Of a DNA stretch of 64,000 bases, positions 11,654-22,629 are shown one piece after another. Numbering within the stretch: position 1 is the first letter of the stretch; every line of letters begins with the position of its first letter. Below the pieces are notes generated by a model, which was given only the letters and a program-made list of their open reading frames with translations, did no database searches and was not told the DNA's origin. Made by a program: the position numbers and the translations under genes. Source of the DNA: Quercus robur (lineage: Eukaryota > Streptophyta > Magnoliopsida > Fagales > Fagaceae); NCBI RefSeq assembly GCF_932294415.1, contig NC_065535.1, positions 87,684,862-87,748,861 on the forward strand. Reading direction: 5' to 3'.

Positions 11654-14471
11654 TCAAAAATTCTTGCAGTTGGATTTGAAGTTTAGACTTAAAATATGGG
11701 TTTCTTCAAGTTTCTGTAAGACTTCTTCCATGTTTGGTCTTTCTTGTTCATTTGGAGTAGTACATTGAACAACTATTGATAATACATTTTGAAATTCAGT
11801 TACAATATAAGCCCCATTTAAGCATGGATTTGCCATGGCACTTATGCTTCCTCCTTTCATTATTGCATTCCTTGCCTGTATCAGTGACAAATGACAATAG
11901 AAATATATTCAGCTAATCCGTTGGAATTTACCATCTTAGGTGAAAAAACTAATAAAATAGTAACATGCTAGACTATATGGGAGACAACATGTTAATTAGA
12001 GCATACCTCTTTAACCAGAGATTCTGGCTTTCTTCCTGTCAAAACTTGAAGTAGCACAACCCCAAAATTGAAAACATCATTTGCGGTGGTTTCATCGTTT
12101 CGGTCTTCTTTAACTTGTAGTTTGATAACATGGGGTCTGAAATCTTAGGCTCTAGTTTCTCAGTCAGTAATAAGTTTGCTAACTGAGACACATTGGAGTA
12201 TTAGTTATTAGCACCATCACACTTAGTATTAGCTATAGGTGAAATGAATTAATTTTACCTTTATGTCTCCATGAACTAATTTTTCCAATGGATTGGTATG
12301 AAGAAACCATAAGCCTCTTGCAATGCCAATAAATATCTGCATCCGTCGCTCCCGTGTCAAGATTACTGTCCTTTTGTCACCTGTTAGATACATTCATTGC
12401 TTATTACCAAGTTTGTGAAAATGGTATTGGAGAATAATTTATTTATTTATAATAAAAGGCAATAATATATGAGAAATTATTTAAAGAATAAGACATTATA
12501 TGCATCTGGAATATGCTTTATCTATCTCACGAGTCACAACACGTGATCCTTCACAGTTGTGGGCTCTAAATATTATGAGAGAAATAATGCATATGTCGGA
12601 TACATAAGATAATTATTTTGTCTTAGGTTCTTTGCTAATGGTTAGCAGCAATTTTGAAAGGTGCATACAACCTTCCTTTTTTTTTTTTTTTTTTTTTTGG
12701 AGAAAGAAAATTAAAACAGAAATTTTCCTATGTATTTGGAGGTAATTGGAAGTGCAAGTGACAGGATTGTAGAGAGGAATTGAGGGAGTTTTGTATGCAC
12801 TTCCTTGTGGCATGCTATAAATCAAAAACCCATATTTTCATGAAAAAAAGCTTACCGAGAAGCCAGCTTGAAAGATCACCATTGACGCAGTACTCATAAA
12901 CAAGACACTCATCTCCGCTGTCACAACACCCCACAGTACTCACCAAATTAGGATGCCTTATTTTCGCTTTCCAGAAAATCTCGTCAATAAAATTGTGAAG
13001 CTCAATGCCCTCATTAAGCCTCTTGATTGCTGCTTTCATTCCACTTGGCATTATTCCAACGTACATTTTCCCTGAACAAATTTCTTTGTTTCATTAGTTC
13101 AACTTGCATCTCATTAATGAGTTCAATAAATCAAGTGGTCACGACCATCATACCAAGAGTTCCCTCTCCAATCAAGTTTGAATTATTAAAAGAATCAGTA
13201 GCTTTAGCCATTTCATCAGGTGAGAATATATAGAGATCAGAGCAGTTTAAGGGTCTTTTGGCTTCATCCTCTGGTTCTTTTTTAAACACCACAACTGCCA
13301 CAACCAACATGCATGAGGTCATTGAGATAGTCACAAAAGATGCAGTATTGAAGACCACTAATCTATCATGTATCTCACCTGATAGATTTTTCAGGTCCTT
13401 TTCATTTGCATATTGAATTCGCCTCCTTGTGAGAATATATAGAAGTGGAGCTAAGATGACAAGCACTGCTGCCACAATTACTGTAGCAAGGAGTTCCTTG
13501 GAATCCAGTAGATGTTCTTTGACTTCTTTCACACATTTAACAGTCAATTAAGACTAAAGTGCATTTTATTGTATAAGAGAAGTAGAAAAGCAAATAAAAA
13601 TTTAGGTTCAATTTCTGTTCACTCACCTATTCTATGAGTTTGTGTAGGCCATGAAAACTCTGAAACACAAGGGAACAAAAACATTCAAACTAAGCAATGA
13701 AAGGGAATATGTTCCATAAATGAAAACTGGGAAATCTTACCTATTTCATTCCATGAACAAGAAAAAGTTCCTTGAACCCAGTTCTGGGAATCCACATCTG
13801 AGCTTGCAAGACTAACAAGGAGAGCTTCATTACACCTATTGCCATTTGAACGATCACCTTTTCGTAGAGCTTGTAATGACTGCCTATAAGACATGACACA
13901 ATTAAAACATGTCTCATCACTATAATTACTAGCATATAAGTTTGTACAATTTGATCGGAAGGCATTATATCTCTCGATCCCAAGAAAACTTATGATTGCA
14001 TCAATGGTACTTGAGCATAGTTCTGCTGTTGAAGAAGATATTAAATCTTGGAGTTCACATTTAGCAAGATTTGAACTCTGGTGAAGATTTTGGAATGTGT
14101 TACTGCAATCTTTGGCTTCAGCCAACTGGAGGAATATGGACCCAGAGTGGTTAGCTTCTATTGCCATTGCTTTGAAGAGAGATTGGAGGGCTAGGCCGCA
14201 GCATGCCTTCATTACAGAAGATGGGACAGAGTTTGCAGCTATGTCAAAGCACTCACTCTGTGCTTCATATGGGAATTGGCTAAAATTCAATTTGCAAGTA
14301 CCTGAAACATAAGAATAAAGTTCTTTGAAGCAGTGGTTAAGGATAGAGATTGAGCTAACTTTGGCTATATATATATATATATATATATATTTTAGCATGC
14401 TTACTTGAATTTATCCTGCGAGGATTGCTTAGGAATATGAAGATGAATAGGAAGACATAGAGAATGGCCAT
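11654..14471 (-). pseudogene. SPARK-domain receptor-like kinase, frameshifted in the kinase domain
   Basis: Eight exons on the minus strand: 14405-14471, 13741-14301, 13627-13659, 13154-13525, 12856-13071, 12259-12380, 12007-12182, 11654-11875. All junctions are GT-AG. The product would be about 589 residues: signal peptide (MAILYVFLFIFIFL), a Cys-rich SPARK ectodomain as in RKF3/At1g11050-type kinases, membrane segment(s), then a kinase with glycine loop GEGTLG, Lys in AAIKR, HGDIK for HRDLK, and a C-terminal QERPNMEEVL. Exon 7 is 176 nt although both flanking introns are phase 0, so it carries a frameshift near 12110-12130: the frame reading EKLEPKISD is lost and the distal frame reads NDVFNFGVVLLQVLTGRKP. 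DFG is replaced by DPM, and the activation loop with APE is missing. Exon 4 encodes two hydrophobic segments (about residues 231-253 and 277-301), which is odd for a receptor kinase. Probably a pseudogene or remnant pseudokinase. Confidence 0.78.
14362..14391. repeat. (AT)n microsatellite in receptor-kinase intron 1
   Basis: About 14 AT dinucleotides inside the short first intron (14302-14404) of the minus-strand SPARK kinase gene. Confidence 0.85.
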
Positions 14472-15630
14472 TAGTGGTGATTTTGAGGTCTGATTTTCAG
14501 GTTTTCTTCTTTGTACTTGGCCAAACATGAGATTAATTTCTAGTCTCTATTCTCATGATTTTTGCACATACACCAAGAGAGTCGGTTTGGTGTTATTATT
14601 ATTATTTTATGATTTATAAGCATGTTAGAAGATGAATTCTTAAATTATTAAAGTATGTAGAATAGATCCAGCTTATGACCAGTTCCCAGGAACTGGAAAC
14701 AACCAGACGTGGACACATGTCTGTTGTATCCACGTGTCCACATTTGGATGTGTCTGATTAGGACAGTAATTAGACACAAGCAGAACCCTAGGATGGAACA
14801 AAATTTCTTTATTTCACTTGAAATGGAGAGAATTCAAAGTCCATTTCATGCTTAAGAATTTATTTTCTAAATATAATCAGGTAAAGAGTATTACGATATT
14901 TAAATTTTTAAATGACATCGTACCGAATACATCTTTAGATATGTAATATTTAGTTCAAACCATTAAATAGATCCGTTTCAAATTGATAGGAGACAAAGCA
15001 CTGATACAAATATAGGCAAGCTGTGAAGTCAGACAAGTCAATATAGTTACCTTATATAATTTTATTGAATTTCATGTTTACAAAAATGTTTTCTCAGTTA
15101 TTTGCTTTTAACCTAAAAATTTAATAGTTTAGAGGAGAATTTGATTAGTATAAGGCTGCCAATTCAAAGCTCTCAAAGAAGTAAAGAACACTAGAGCATA
15201 TTCATAGTATATGGTTTGCAAAAACTTAAGCTGTTGTGATGAAATATAATGCTCATAGGATCATCTCCATTTGCCATTCAAATTGTCAAAGGGTCTTTCG
15301 AAATGAAAATTTAATTCCCATCAATCTAAATATAGTATGAGTATGACAGAGTGTATAAAAATTCCAACATATTATATTCATTTGTACAATAAATAGAAAG
15401 AATCCTTTAAGATGAATCAGAAATCCAAAACGAATTTCATTTACCCACTTCTAATTTATTTGGAAATGCCAAATAGCAAATTTCATCCTTGAATTGCTGT
15501 CACTATTTGCTTTTTCAGGTAAAGTTGTTGTAAATTTCAAATCTTAGCAAATTTAGCAAAATATAGAAAGAAATCAACATAGATTTACATTGTTTAGTGT
15601 GTCTACATCCACAAGAGCAAGCAACTGAAA

Positions 15631-15661
<31 letters not shown>

Positions 15662-15831
15662 TATCACCATAACAAAGTGAAGGATTTACCTTAAATTGCG
15701 TTTCAAAAGAAACCCTAATCTGGTATATTGAAATTTCTTTATATACCCTAACCGTACCATGGTTCCACGCCACCCATGAGACCCCCAAACAAGAGTCTAA
15801 TGTTACTTCTCATTAAAAAATTGAACCACTA
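14472..15831. other. Spacer with no gene seen
   Basis: Promoter side of the minus-strand receptor kinase, followed by AT-rich sequence with a (TA)n run at about 15639-15664. No coding region, RNA gene or bounded mobile element was recognised. Confidence 0.55.
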
Positions 15832-16022
15832 TCTCTAACCAGGGCCAGCCCAAGATAATTTGAGGCCTAAGGCAAAAATTTTAAAGGGCCCTTTTACATC
15901 TAAATATCACTTAAATAATACAATATTTAGTTTATTTTTTATGATATTTTTTTAATTTCAAATTTATTGCTAATTCATACTTATTAATATGGATAATTCA
16001 CCCAAAATGAGCTAATGATACT

Positions 16023-16667
16023 TGTGGGGCTAGTGAATTCGCGGCCAGGCCCATTTTACATGAGGGCCCAGGGCCTAGGGCCCAAGCCGATGAGAGCCAT
16101 TGCCGAGGACGACCTCCTACTCGGCACCTCACGAAATGCCTGAAGAAAGGGGAAAATTGAGTTCAGGGGCAGGGTAAGGGAAAAAGCTACCAACATCATA
16201 ATACCAAGCAATGTATCTGACAAGTCCATACTCTAAACCATACCCTTTAACTTTCTCAGCGACTCCAAACCATACTGGGTATGGGTTGACAGGATAGGTC
16301 TGCACCCTGAAAGAAGGGTGAGACTTACACGTGAACTTGAAGGAAGAAAAGAAACACTGATATAAAAGGAAGAACCCCCCAGAAGGAAAAGGGGGTCTTT
16401 CCCCCGGTAAAATGGAGAAAGGAAAGGATATAAGGGTCCTAGGACAGCGTCCGAAGACTAGAGTCCCACAACCCGTTCCAATAGAGGGCTTAGCTAGTCA
16501 AGCCAGGCCCGCCCATATAAGAATTTCCATAGACGCCACGATCAAACTGTTCACCTGTGCCCAAGGTCATGCCTTTCAAGCCCACTCTCTACAAATCATA
16601 TTGTTGGGGTCCTTTGCATACGAGCCCAACGTCACTTTTGGGTCGTTAAACAAATCGTGTCCCTACA
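16023..16667 (+). repeat. 5' LTR of the non-autonomous element
   Basis: 645 bp, TGTGGGG...CCCTACA. By eye about 18 substitutions and two single-base indels separate it from the 3' LTR, so the insertion is fairly young compared with the element at 44 kb. Confidence 0.93.
16361..16369 (+). promoter_or_regulatory. TATA box of the LTR promoter
   Basis: TATAAAAGG at 16361-16369, conserved in the other LTR at 19697-19705. It is the expected core promoter for the element's RNA. Confidence 0.6.
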
Positions 16668-16687
16668 ATTGGCGTCGTCTGTGGGAA
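16668..16687 (+). other. Primer-binding site
   Basis: Directly after the 5' LTR: attggcgtcgtctgtgggaa. TTGGCGCCGTCTGTGGGAA-like sites are characteristic of Tat/Retand elements, where a tRNA primes minus-strand DNA synthesis. Confidence 0.75.
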
Positions 16688-16938
16688 GGCTTGCGCGTTG
16701 GCGCAGGTGGCGTTTGAGTCAACTCTCTAGCAAGCAGAGATTCGCGGATTTTCCTCCATCTCCAGCGACATGCAGTTGTCGTACCGACACAAACTTCTGC
16801 CAAGGGCTACGCCCTGCAGTGCCAATGGCGCGGGCAGCTCTAGGGGCTTCCGATCTCAAGCCAACTCTCCCTGCCATGGTCTAAGGGCTGACCTTCGAAA
16901 AACAAATAAATACGAAAAAAAGTACACAAAGAAAAAAT

Positions 16939-17829
16939 ACAAGTTTTGGACAAAACCAAGACCTTGCATGGTCCTCGGACTCAAGCCTCTGGGGAAACCA
17001 ACTACTTAAAAGAAGAATCACAAGTTTTGGACAGAACCAAGGCCTTGCATGGTCCTCGGACTCAAGCCTCTGGGGAAACCAACTACTTAAAAGAAGAACC
17101 ACAAGTTTTGGACAGAACCAAGGCCTTGCATGGTCCTCGGACTCAAGCCTCTGGGGAAACCAACTACTTAAAAGAAGAACCACAAGTTTTGGACAGAACC
17201 AAGGCCTTGCATGGTCCTCGGACTCAAGCCTCTGGAGAAACCAACTACTTAAAAGAAGAATCACAAGTTTTGGACAGAACCAAGGTCTTGCATGGTCCTC
17301 GGACTCAAGCCTCTGGGGAAACCAACTACTTAAAAGAAGAACCACAAGTTTTGGACAGAACCAAGGCCTTGCATGGTCCTCGGACTCAAGCCTCTGGGGA
17401 AACCAACTACTTAAAAGAAGAACCACAAGTTTTGGACAGAACCAAGGCCTTGCATGGTCCTCGGACTCAAGCCTCTGGGGAAACCAACTACTTAAAAGAA
17501 AAAATACAAGTTTTGGACAGAACCAAGGCCTTGCATGGTCCTCGGACTCAAGCCTCTGGGGAAACCAACTACTTAAAAGAAAAAATACAAGTTTTGGACA
17601 GAACCAAGGCCTTGCATGGTCCTCGGACTCAAGCCTCTGGGAAAACCAACTACTTAAAAGAAAAAATACAAGTTTTGGACAGAACCAAGGCCTTGCATGG
17701 TCCTCGGACTCAAGCCTCTGGGGAAACTAACTACTTAAAAGAAGAACCACAAGTTTTGGACAGAACCAAGGCCTTGCATAGTTCTCGGACTCAAGCCTCT
17801 GGGGAAACCAACTACTTAAAGGAAAACTA
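16939..17829. repeat. 81-bp tandem repeat array, 11 units
   Basis: Eleven near-identical head-to-tail 81-bp units (for example tcaagcctct at 16981 and again at 17062). Variation clusters at the unit ends, where the plus-strand frame reads EES, EEP or EKI. Three adjacent EKI-type units (7-9) suggest local unit duplication. As 81 is a multiple of three, frames stay open on both strands (305 codons plus, 181 codons minus). I read these open frames as a consequence of the periodicity and not as genes. The unit is related to the 81-bp units at 48.4-49.0 kb. Confidence 0.95.
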
Positions 17830-18488
17830 CGTTACATGGACCTTAAAATCTGTCCGAGGATAGCTCCCCATTAACAATTGGGTTAATCCTTAAGTTGCAT
17901 GGATTCCCAAGTCTGCTCTCGGATCCTCAGTACCAAAGGGATTGATGCAATATAGAGCAACATGTTACCAAAAACACAATCGAAGACCCTCACCGCTCGG
18001 CCATCCTCTCGGATGAATTATTTAGAGTTTATCGTTCTCGGACGGTCTCCTCGCACGTATTACGGACATTCGGCTGTTATCTCGGTTAGTTTCCTGAGTT
18101 TAATTTACTATGAATTATTGTTATTATGCCTGGTAATGTTGGTAAATTAGAATTAGTTGGATTATGTTTCAAGGTTTCCTGCTCCAAGTATCATTGAAGA
18201 AAAGCACACATAGAGCACACCCATTCACAAAGTAGTTGTTGCAAAAAAAAAAAAAAAAAGAGAAAAATATTCAGAACAAGTAAATAAATTCCCTTTTTAT
18301 TAAAACAAAGAAATAGTACAGTGTACAATGAAAAGCTGGAATCAGCTTATATTAAAACTAACTACATAATCGAAAAGAAAGATACAAGAGAATAAGATAA
18401 AGCCGAGGAGGTAGTACAGAGGAGAGGTCGGCTGTTGCTTCAAGACTTTGTTCAAGGAAAACCATTTCTCAACACTTTTACATGCCCA

Positions 18489-18640
18489 TAACTTAGGCAA
18501 CCAAAGAACCCAACGTGGGGCCTGCACCATTGAAGAAAAGGTGTAGAGAGCCTAGCTCCGGGCTAGCGCAGCTGAAGAAAAGGTGCAAGGAACCCAACTT
18601 GAGACCCACACCGTTGAAGAAAAGGTGCCGGGAACCGGAA
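18489..18640. repeat. 42-bp tandem repeat, three copies
   Basis: The core tgaagaaaaggtg begins at 18531, 18573 and 18615, exactly 42 bp apart. Flanking parts are more diverged. It lies inside the non-autonomous LTR element. Confidence 0.8.
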
Positions 18641-19342
18641 GTTGAGGAGCCTACACAAAAATTTGCTTACGACAAGGCAGACGGCGCTGATGGCGGAAAA
18701 TCTTTCTTCTGACACACCAAAAATCTGGTGTGACCAGAACCTGCTTCGAATTTTGACTAAAAGAAGGAGAAACTCCATTTCCCCCTTTGTCAAGATGGAA
18801 TATTTTCTTGAATTTGTGCCTCCCTTGCCCAGACCACGCTACCTTGAGTCTCGGAAGGATCCGGCGCCTCTGTGGCGGATGGAGTTCCTTCACCCCAACC
18901 CGCGCCTCAAACATATTATACTAAGGGTGGATAACACCGGATATGGAAACTGTGATTATGGCTGAAGGATTATGGTTTGGGAGGAAACTGAAAGATTTAT
19001 GTGTAAGTGGAGCAACCTCCTATCCTATTTATTTAAAAGACAAGGAGATGGCATTTAAGTCACGCAGAGTTCCAAAGAATGCTACAGACAAAATGGTTTC
19101 GGCTCAATTCCCAACGCCACCTGCAACCATAAAATTAAAGGATTCTCGTGAAGGTGCATCTCGAACACTGGAATGTCAAAGGGCACCGCGTGACTAAAGA
19201 CTAAAGGAATGCCTCTTAATCCAGTGCATCTCCTATGCGAATGAAAAATCCCAAACATCAAAAAGTACATAATCTGAGTGAGTCGTGATATGGGCCTAGC
19301 ATTATCAAAATCCTCATCCCCAACTAAAAGTCGGACAGTAGG

Positions 19343-19357
19343 ATTTTGAGGGGCTAT
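19343..19357 (+). other. Polypurine tract of the non-autonomous element
   Basis: The sequence ttttgaggggctat ends directly at the 3' LTR and has the usual purine-rich core. The 44-55 kb element has a closely similar tract (agttttgagggactat, minus strand). Confidence 0.75.
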
Positions 19358-20004
19358 TGTGGGGCTAGTGAATTCGCGGCCCAGACCCATTCTACATGAG
19401 GGCCCAGGGCCTAGGGCCCAAGCCGAGGAGAGCCATTGCCGAGGACGACCTCCTACTCGGCACCTCACGAAATGCCTAAAGAAAGGGGAAAATTGAGTTC
19501 AGGGGTAGGGTAAGGGAAAAAGCTACCAACATCATAATACCAAGCCCTGTATCTAACAAGTCCATACTCTAAACCATACCCTTTAACTTTCCTAGCGACT
19601 CCAAACCATACTGGGTATGGGTTGACAGGACAGGTCTGCACCCCGAAAGAAGGGTGAGACTTACACGTGAACTTGAAGGAAGAAAAGAAACACTGATATA
19701 AAAGGAAGAACCCCCCCAGAAGGAAAATGGGGTCTCTCCCCCGGTAAAATGGAGAAAGGAAAGGATATAAGGGTCCTAGGACAGCGTCCGAGGACTAGAG
19801 TCCCACAACCCGTTCCAATAGAGGGCTTAGCTAGTCAAGCCAGGCCCGCCCATATAAGAATTTCCATAGACGCCACGATCAAACCGTTCACCTGTGCCCA
19901 AGGTCATGCCTTTCAAGCCCACTCTCTACAAATCATATTGTTGGAGTCCTTTGCATACGAGCCCAACGTCACTTTTGGGCCGTTAAACAAATCGTGTCCC
20001 TACA
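19358..20004 (+). repeat. 3' LTR of the non-autonomous element
   Basis: 647 bp, about 97% identical to 16023-16667, ending CCCTACA and followed by the target duplication atact. Confidence 0.93.
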
Positions 20005-20044
20005 ATACTTACTATATAAGTTTTACAAACTAGCATATCACCAA

Positions 20045-20048
<4 letters not shown>

Positions 20049-20092
<44 letters not shown>
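20049..20092. repeat. (AT)n microsatellite
   Basis: About 22 AT dinucleotides just right of the LTR insertion, inside hAT-derived sequence. A shorter TA run plus poly-T lies at 20238-20278. Confidence 0.9.
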
Positions 20093-20094
<2 letters not shown>

Positions 20095-20239
20095 TAACAT
20101 TCATTTATTATACCGTTTAAGTGACACTAATCATATTAATGTCACATTAATTTGTAAGATTTTTGTTGTAAAATTTGAATTAGTTTTAGCATTTTTCATT
20201 CACTTAATGGAGATTAGGTTGCATTTCTATTAATTTATA

Positions 20240-20273
<34 letters not shown>

Positions 20274-20743
20274 TTTTTGGAGAAAATGCTAAACTTACTA
20301 TAAATTTTATTGCAAAAAGCTTACAAATTAATGTGACAATGAAGTGACATTTCAACAAAATAATAAATGAGTATTGAATTATTTCATGTAATTGGTGACA
20401 TGTCAATTTATATGACTTTATAACAAAACTTGTAATTTACTAGCATAACTCTAATATATACTTAACTTACATTTTTCTTGTTTCTCCAAAAAAAAAAAAA
20501 AAAAGACTTACTGCCCCCATATTTGGGGGCCTTTCCATGTTAGGGGGCCTTAGGCCATGGCCTAAATGGCCTAGGCCTAGGCCGGCCTTGTTTCTAATAA
20601 AAGTTGTGCAAATAAATATACATTATTATCAGTTTCTTTAAGAGAAAAAAAGTTGTGCAAATAATAAATTTAATAAAAAAAAAATGAAAGACAAAACAAA
20701 ATAAAAAGAAAAGAACATGCTCTTGCTTGTCACGATAATAAAA

Positions 20744-20914
20744 GGAAAATTCTGATGCCACAACAATGTGCACAACTTTGTGCACAACTCGGCCACGTGG
20801 CGAGTTGTGGTTGGTGGAGGGGTGACCCACCATCACCCCTCCACCAACCACAACTCGCCACGTGGCCGAGTTGTGCACAAAGTTGTGCACATTGTTGTGG
20901 CACCAGAACTACTC
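20744..20914. mobile_element. Hairpin MITE with 9-bp target duplication (Mutator-like)
   Basis: A 171-bp element flanked by a perfect 9-bp duplication ataataaaa (20735-20743 and 20915-20923), the size typical of Mutator-like transposons. Arms 20757-20825 and 20833-20901 are perfect 69-bp inverted complements around a 7-nt loop (cccacca). Outside them the pairing continues imperfectly (ttctgatgcc against ttctggtgcc). Each arm contains GCCACGTGGC (a G-box palindrome) and a duplicated tgtgcacaac. No coding capacity. A transcript would fold into a long perfect duplex. Confidence 0.88.
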
Positions 20915-21479
20915 ATAATAAAATGCCAAACACTAGAGGTCCATTTCCCCGTAGCACATCTTTTTCCTCCTGTATTTCTGGGTCTGAAGCCGGCCCAATG
21001 TGATTTGGTATTGACTCAATCTAGACCATCAAAATTTAGACCAAAATTCGTGTTTGAATTTTGAACTTTGAACTATTACTACGTACCCCTATCATAAGTC
21101 ATAACTATGCAATTATTAGATTCTTGGCAATTATATTATATTTGGTGTGGAATCCGTGGATCTTTCTGAAATTCTATCTTTTAATTTGCATCATCGGTCT
21201 CATGTTGCCGGCCCAACTAAATGCAAGAGCAAAAGATATAAATGTTGTTGTTCCTATTCTTTTTGGTGAAATGAGTCATAACCAATAAGTTACAGGAAAG
21301 ATCTGTCAAGTCCATAAAAAGCTGATTTTGCTTAGTTAAGGTTGAATGGAGATTAATTTCTTTCACTAATGATTTATCAAATCAAATTTCTTTTCATCAA
21401 CTTGGGAAAAGAAAATAGAATTAGTAGTGATATGCTTAAACATGTCATTGGACAAATTCAAAACTGAGTCATGCTAGGG

Positions 21480-21610
21480 ACATAACAACATTTCACAACA
21501 TTCTCAAATAAGTATTAAACAAAATTTTAAATTCCACAATGTAGTGGGCTCAATGTGTGAGAGGCTAATTTAAGAATGTTGTAAAATTGTTATGAATTTT
21601 TGTTATGTTG
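21480..21610. repeat. Inverted-repeat MITE-like element
   Basis: The left end acataacaacatttcacaac pairs imperfectly with the right end, which reads gttatgaatttttgttatgt. Ends are not sharply defined and no target duplication is clear. Confidence 0.4.
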
Positions 21611-22580
21611 ATAACCCCAAATTCGCCAAATCTTCTTGCGTATTTCTTTGTTTCCATATAGCTATGTTCCACTCAACATTGAGGGAATGCTTAGATGAAA
21701 TTCCTGCATTCAATAACAACATTTAATAAGAGCTTGTTCGGATGTTGCTAACTATTAAGAAGTTTAGCTAGTTCCTTGGCATCTATTTCAATGTGTAATC
21801 AATGGATTCCTAAATCTTTAGCAAGCACCAAATTATCAAGTAAGGCCAAAATTCTACTATGAAAGACTTGGGTTCTGTCAGTTGCCTCCAAGTACTTTGT
21901 CAAAGGACGTCTTATCATGAATCTTGTGATCAACAACGACACCTACGCTTCAGATCACTTCAGCAAGACCAAGCCCACGGCCAAATTTGGCTATGCATGT
22001 GTGGGTTGGGCTTAGTAGCCTACCAAACAAATGGGCACAAGTAAAAATTTGTTTAGGTTATTTTGCTTAGTAAGCAAGACTAACAAGTCAAGCTCAAATA
22101 CAATGACATATTAATATGTTTAGTAAATATGCTCGTGAACATAAGAGTCAATTTAACTATATATAAAAAATATTATATTTTTATATGTTCATTTTTAAAA
22201 ATATACTTATATAGACTTGATAATGGATTATATGAATTTGTAAAATAAGTTCATTTGATGATAATAAATTATTATTTGTGGTTTATTGATAATATAAATA
22301 GTATATTCATAGTAAAATGTATAGATTTGTGAAAGGGTAACAAATTTTAGTCATCATTCTATTATATATGGGGAAAAAATTAATCAAGTAACTTGTGAAC
22401 AAGCTCGTGTTTGTTTTAATAAAAAAATGAATCAAGTTTGAACATGTAATCTTGTTTGGTGATGAACTCAAACTTAACTTGTATTCGAAGTTAAATAAAA
22501 TGAACAAACCTGAATTTTTAATACTCAACTTTACTTGTTTATAACCCTACTCAATACTCAACTCAATGCTACATGGTTCT

Positions 22581-22629
22581 CCCCCCCCCCCCCCCCCCCC
22601 ACCCCCCCAAAAAAAAAAAAAAAAAAAAA
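22581..22629. repeat. Compound homopolymer tract C20-A-C7-A21
   Basis: Twenty C, one A, seven C, then about 21 A. Such tracts are error-prone in sequencing, so the exact length is doubtful. Confidence 0.8.

Larger units (their letters stand above)
16023..20004 (+). mobile_element. Non-autonomous Tat-type LTR retrotransposon (gag-pol-less, LARD-like)
   Basis: A complete 3.98-kb LTR element. Two LTRs (645 and 647 bp, about 97% identical) both start TGTGGGG and end CCCTACA. They are flanked by a perfect 5-bp target duplication atact (16018-16022 and 20005-20009). A primer-binding site follows the left LTR and a purine-rich tract precedes the right LTR, so the element reads on the plus strand. 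The 2.7-kb interior has no gag, protease, reverse transcriptase or integrase. It holds eleven 81-bp tandem repeats, a three-copy 42-bp repeat and unrecognised sequence. Order, PBS/PPT style and repeat homology link it to the Tat-lineage element at 44-55 kb. Mobilisation would need proteins supplied in trans. Confidence 0.92.
15840..20590. mobile_element. Non-autonomous hAT-type DNA transposon, interrupted by an LTR element
   Basis: The left end begins CAGGGCCAGCC at 15840. The right end, read on the minus strand from 20590, begins CAAGGCCGGCC. These GGCC-rich inverted termini are typical of a plant hAT group. Flanking 8-bp sequences are tctctaac (15832-15839) and tttctaat (20591-20598), matching at 6 of 8. 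The hAT DNA itself is 15840-16022 plus 20005-20590; the middle is the LTR element described next. No transposase was found. Arms around 20120-20180 and 20290-20350 are inverted copies of each other, suggesting a foldback interior. Confidence 0.65.

Noticed and set aside
16939-17829. Repeat array as a CRISPR-like structure
   Set aside because: Units are directly abutting 81-mers with no unique spacers, in a plant LTR element.
16946-17863. 305-codon plus-strand and 181-codon minus-strand open frames as genes
   Set aside because: Both are produced by 81-bp tandem repeats whose length is a multiple of three. They have no start context, no domain, and lie inside a retroelement.
20594-21064. Mirrored open frames on both strands (starting MHNFVHNSATW)
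   Set aside because: They arise because the MITE hairpin is a long palindrome. They are not genes.
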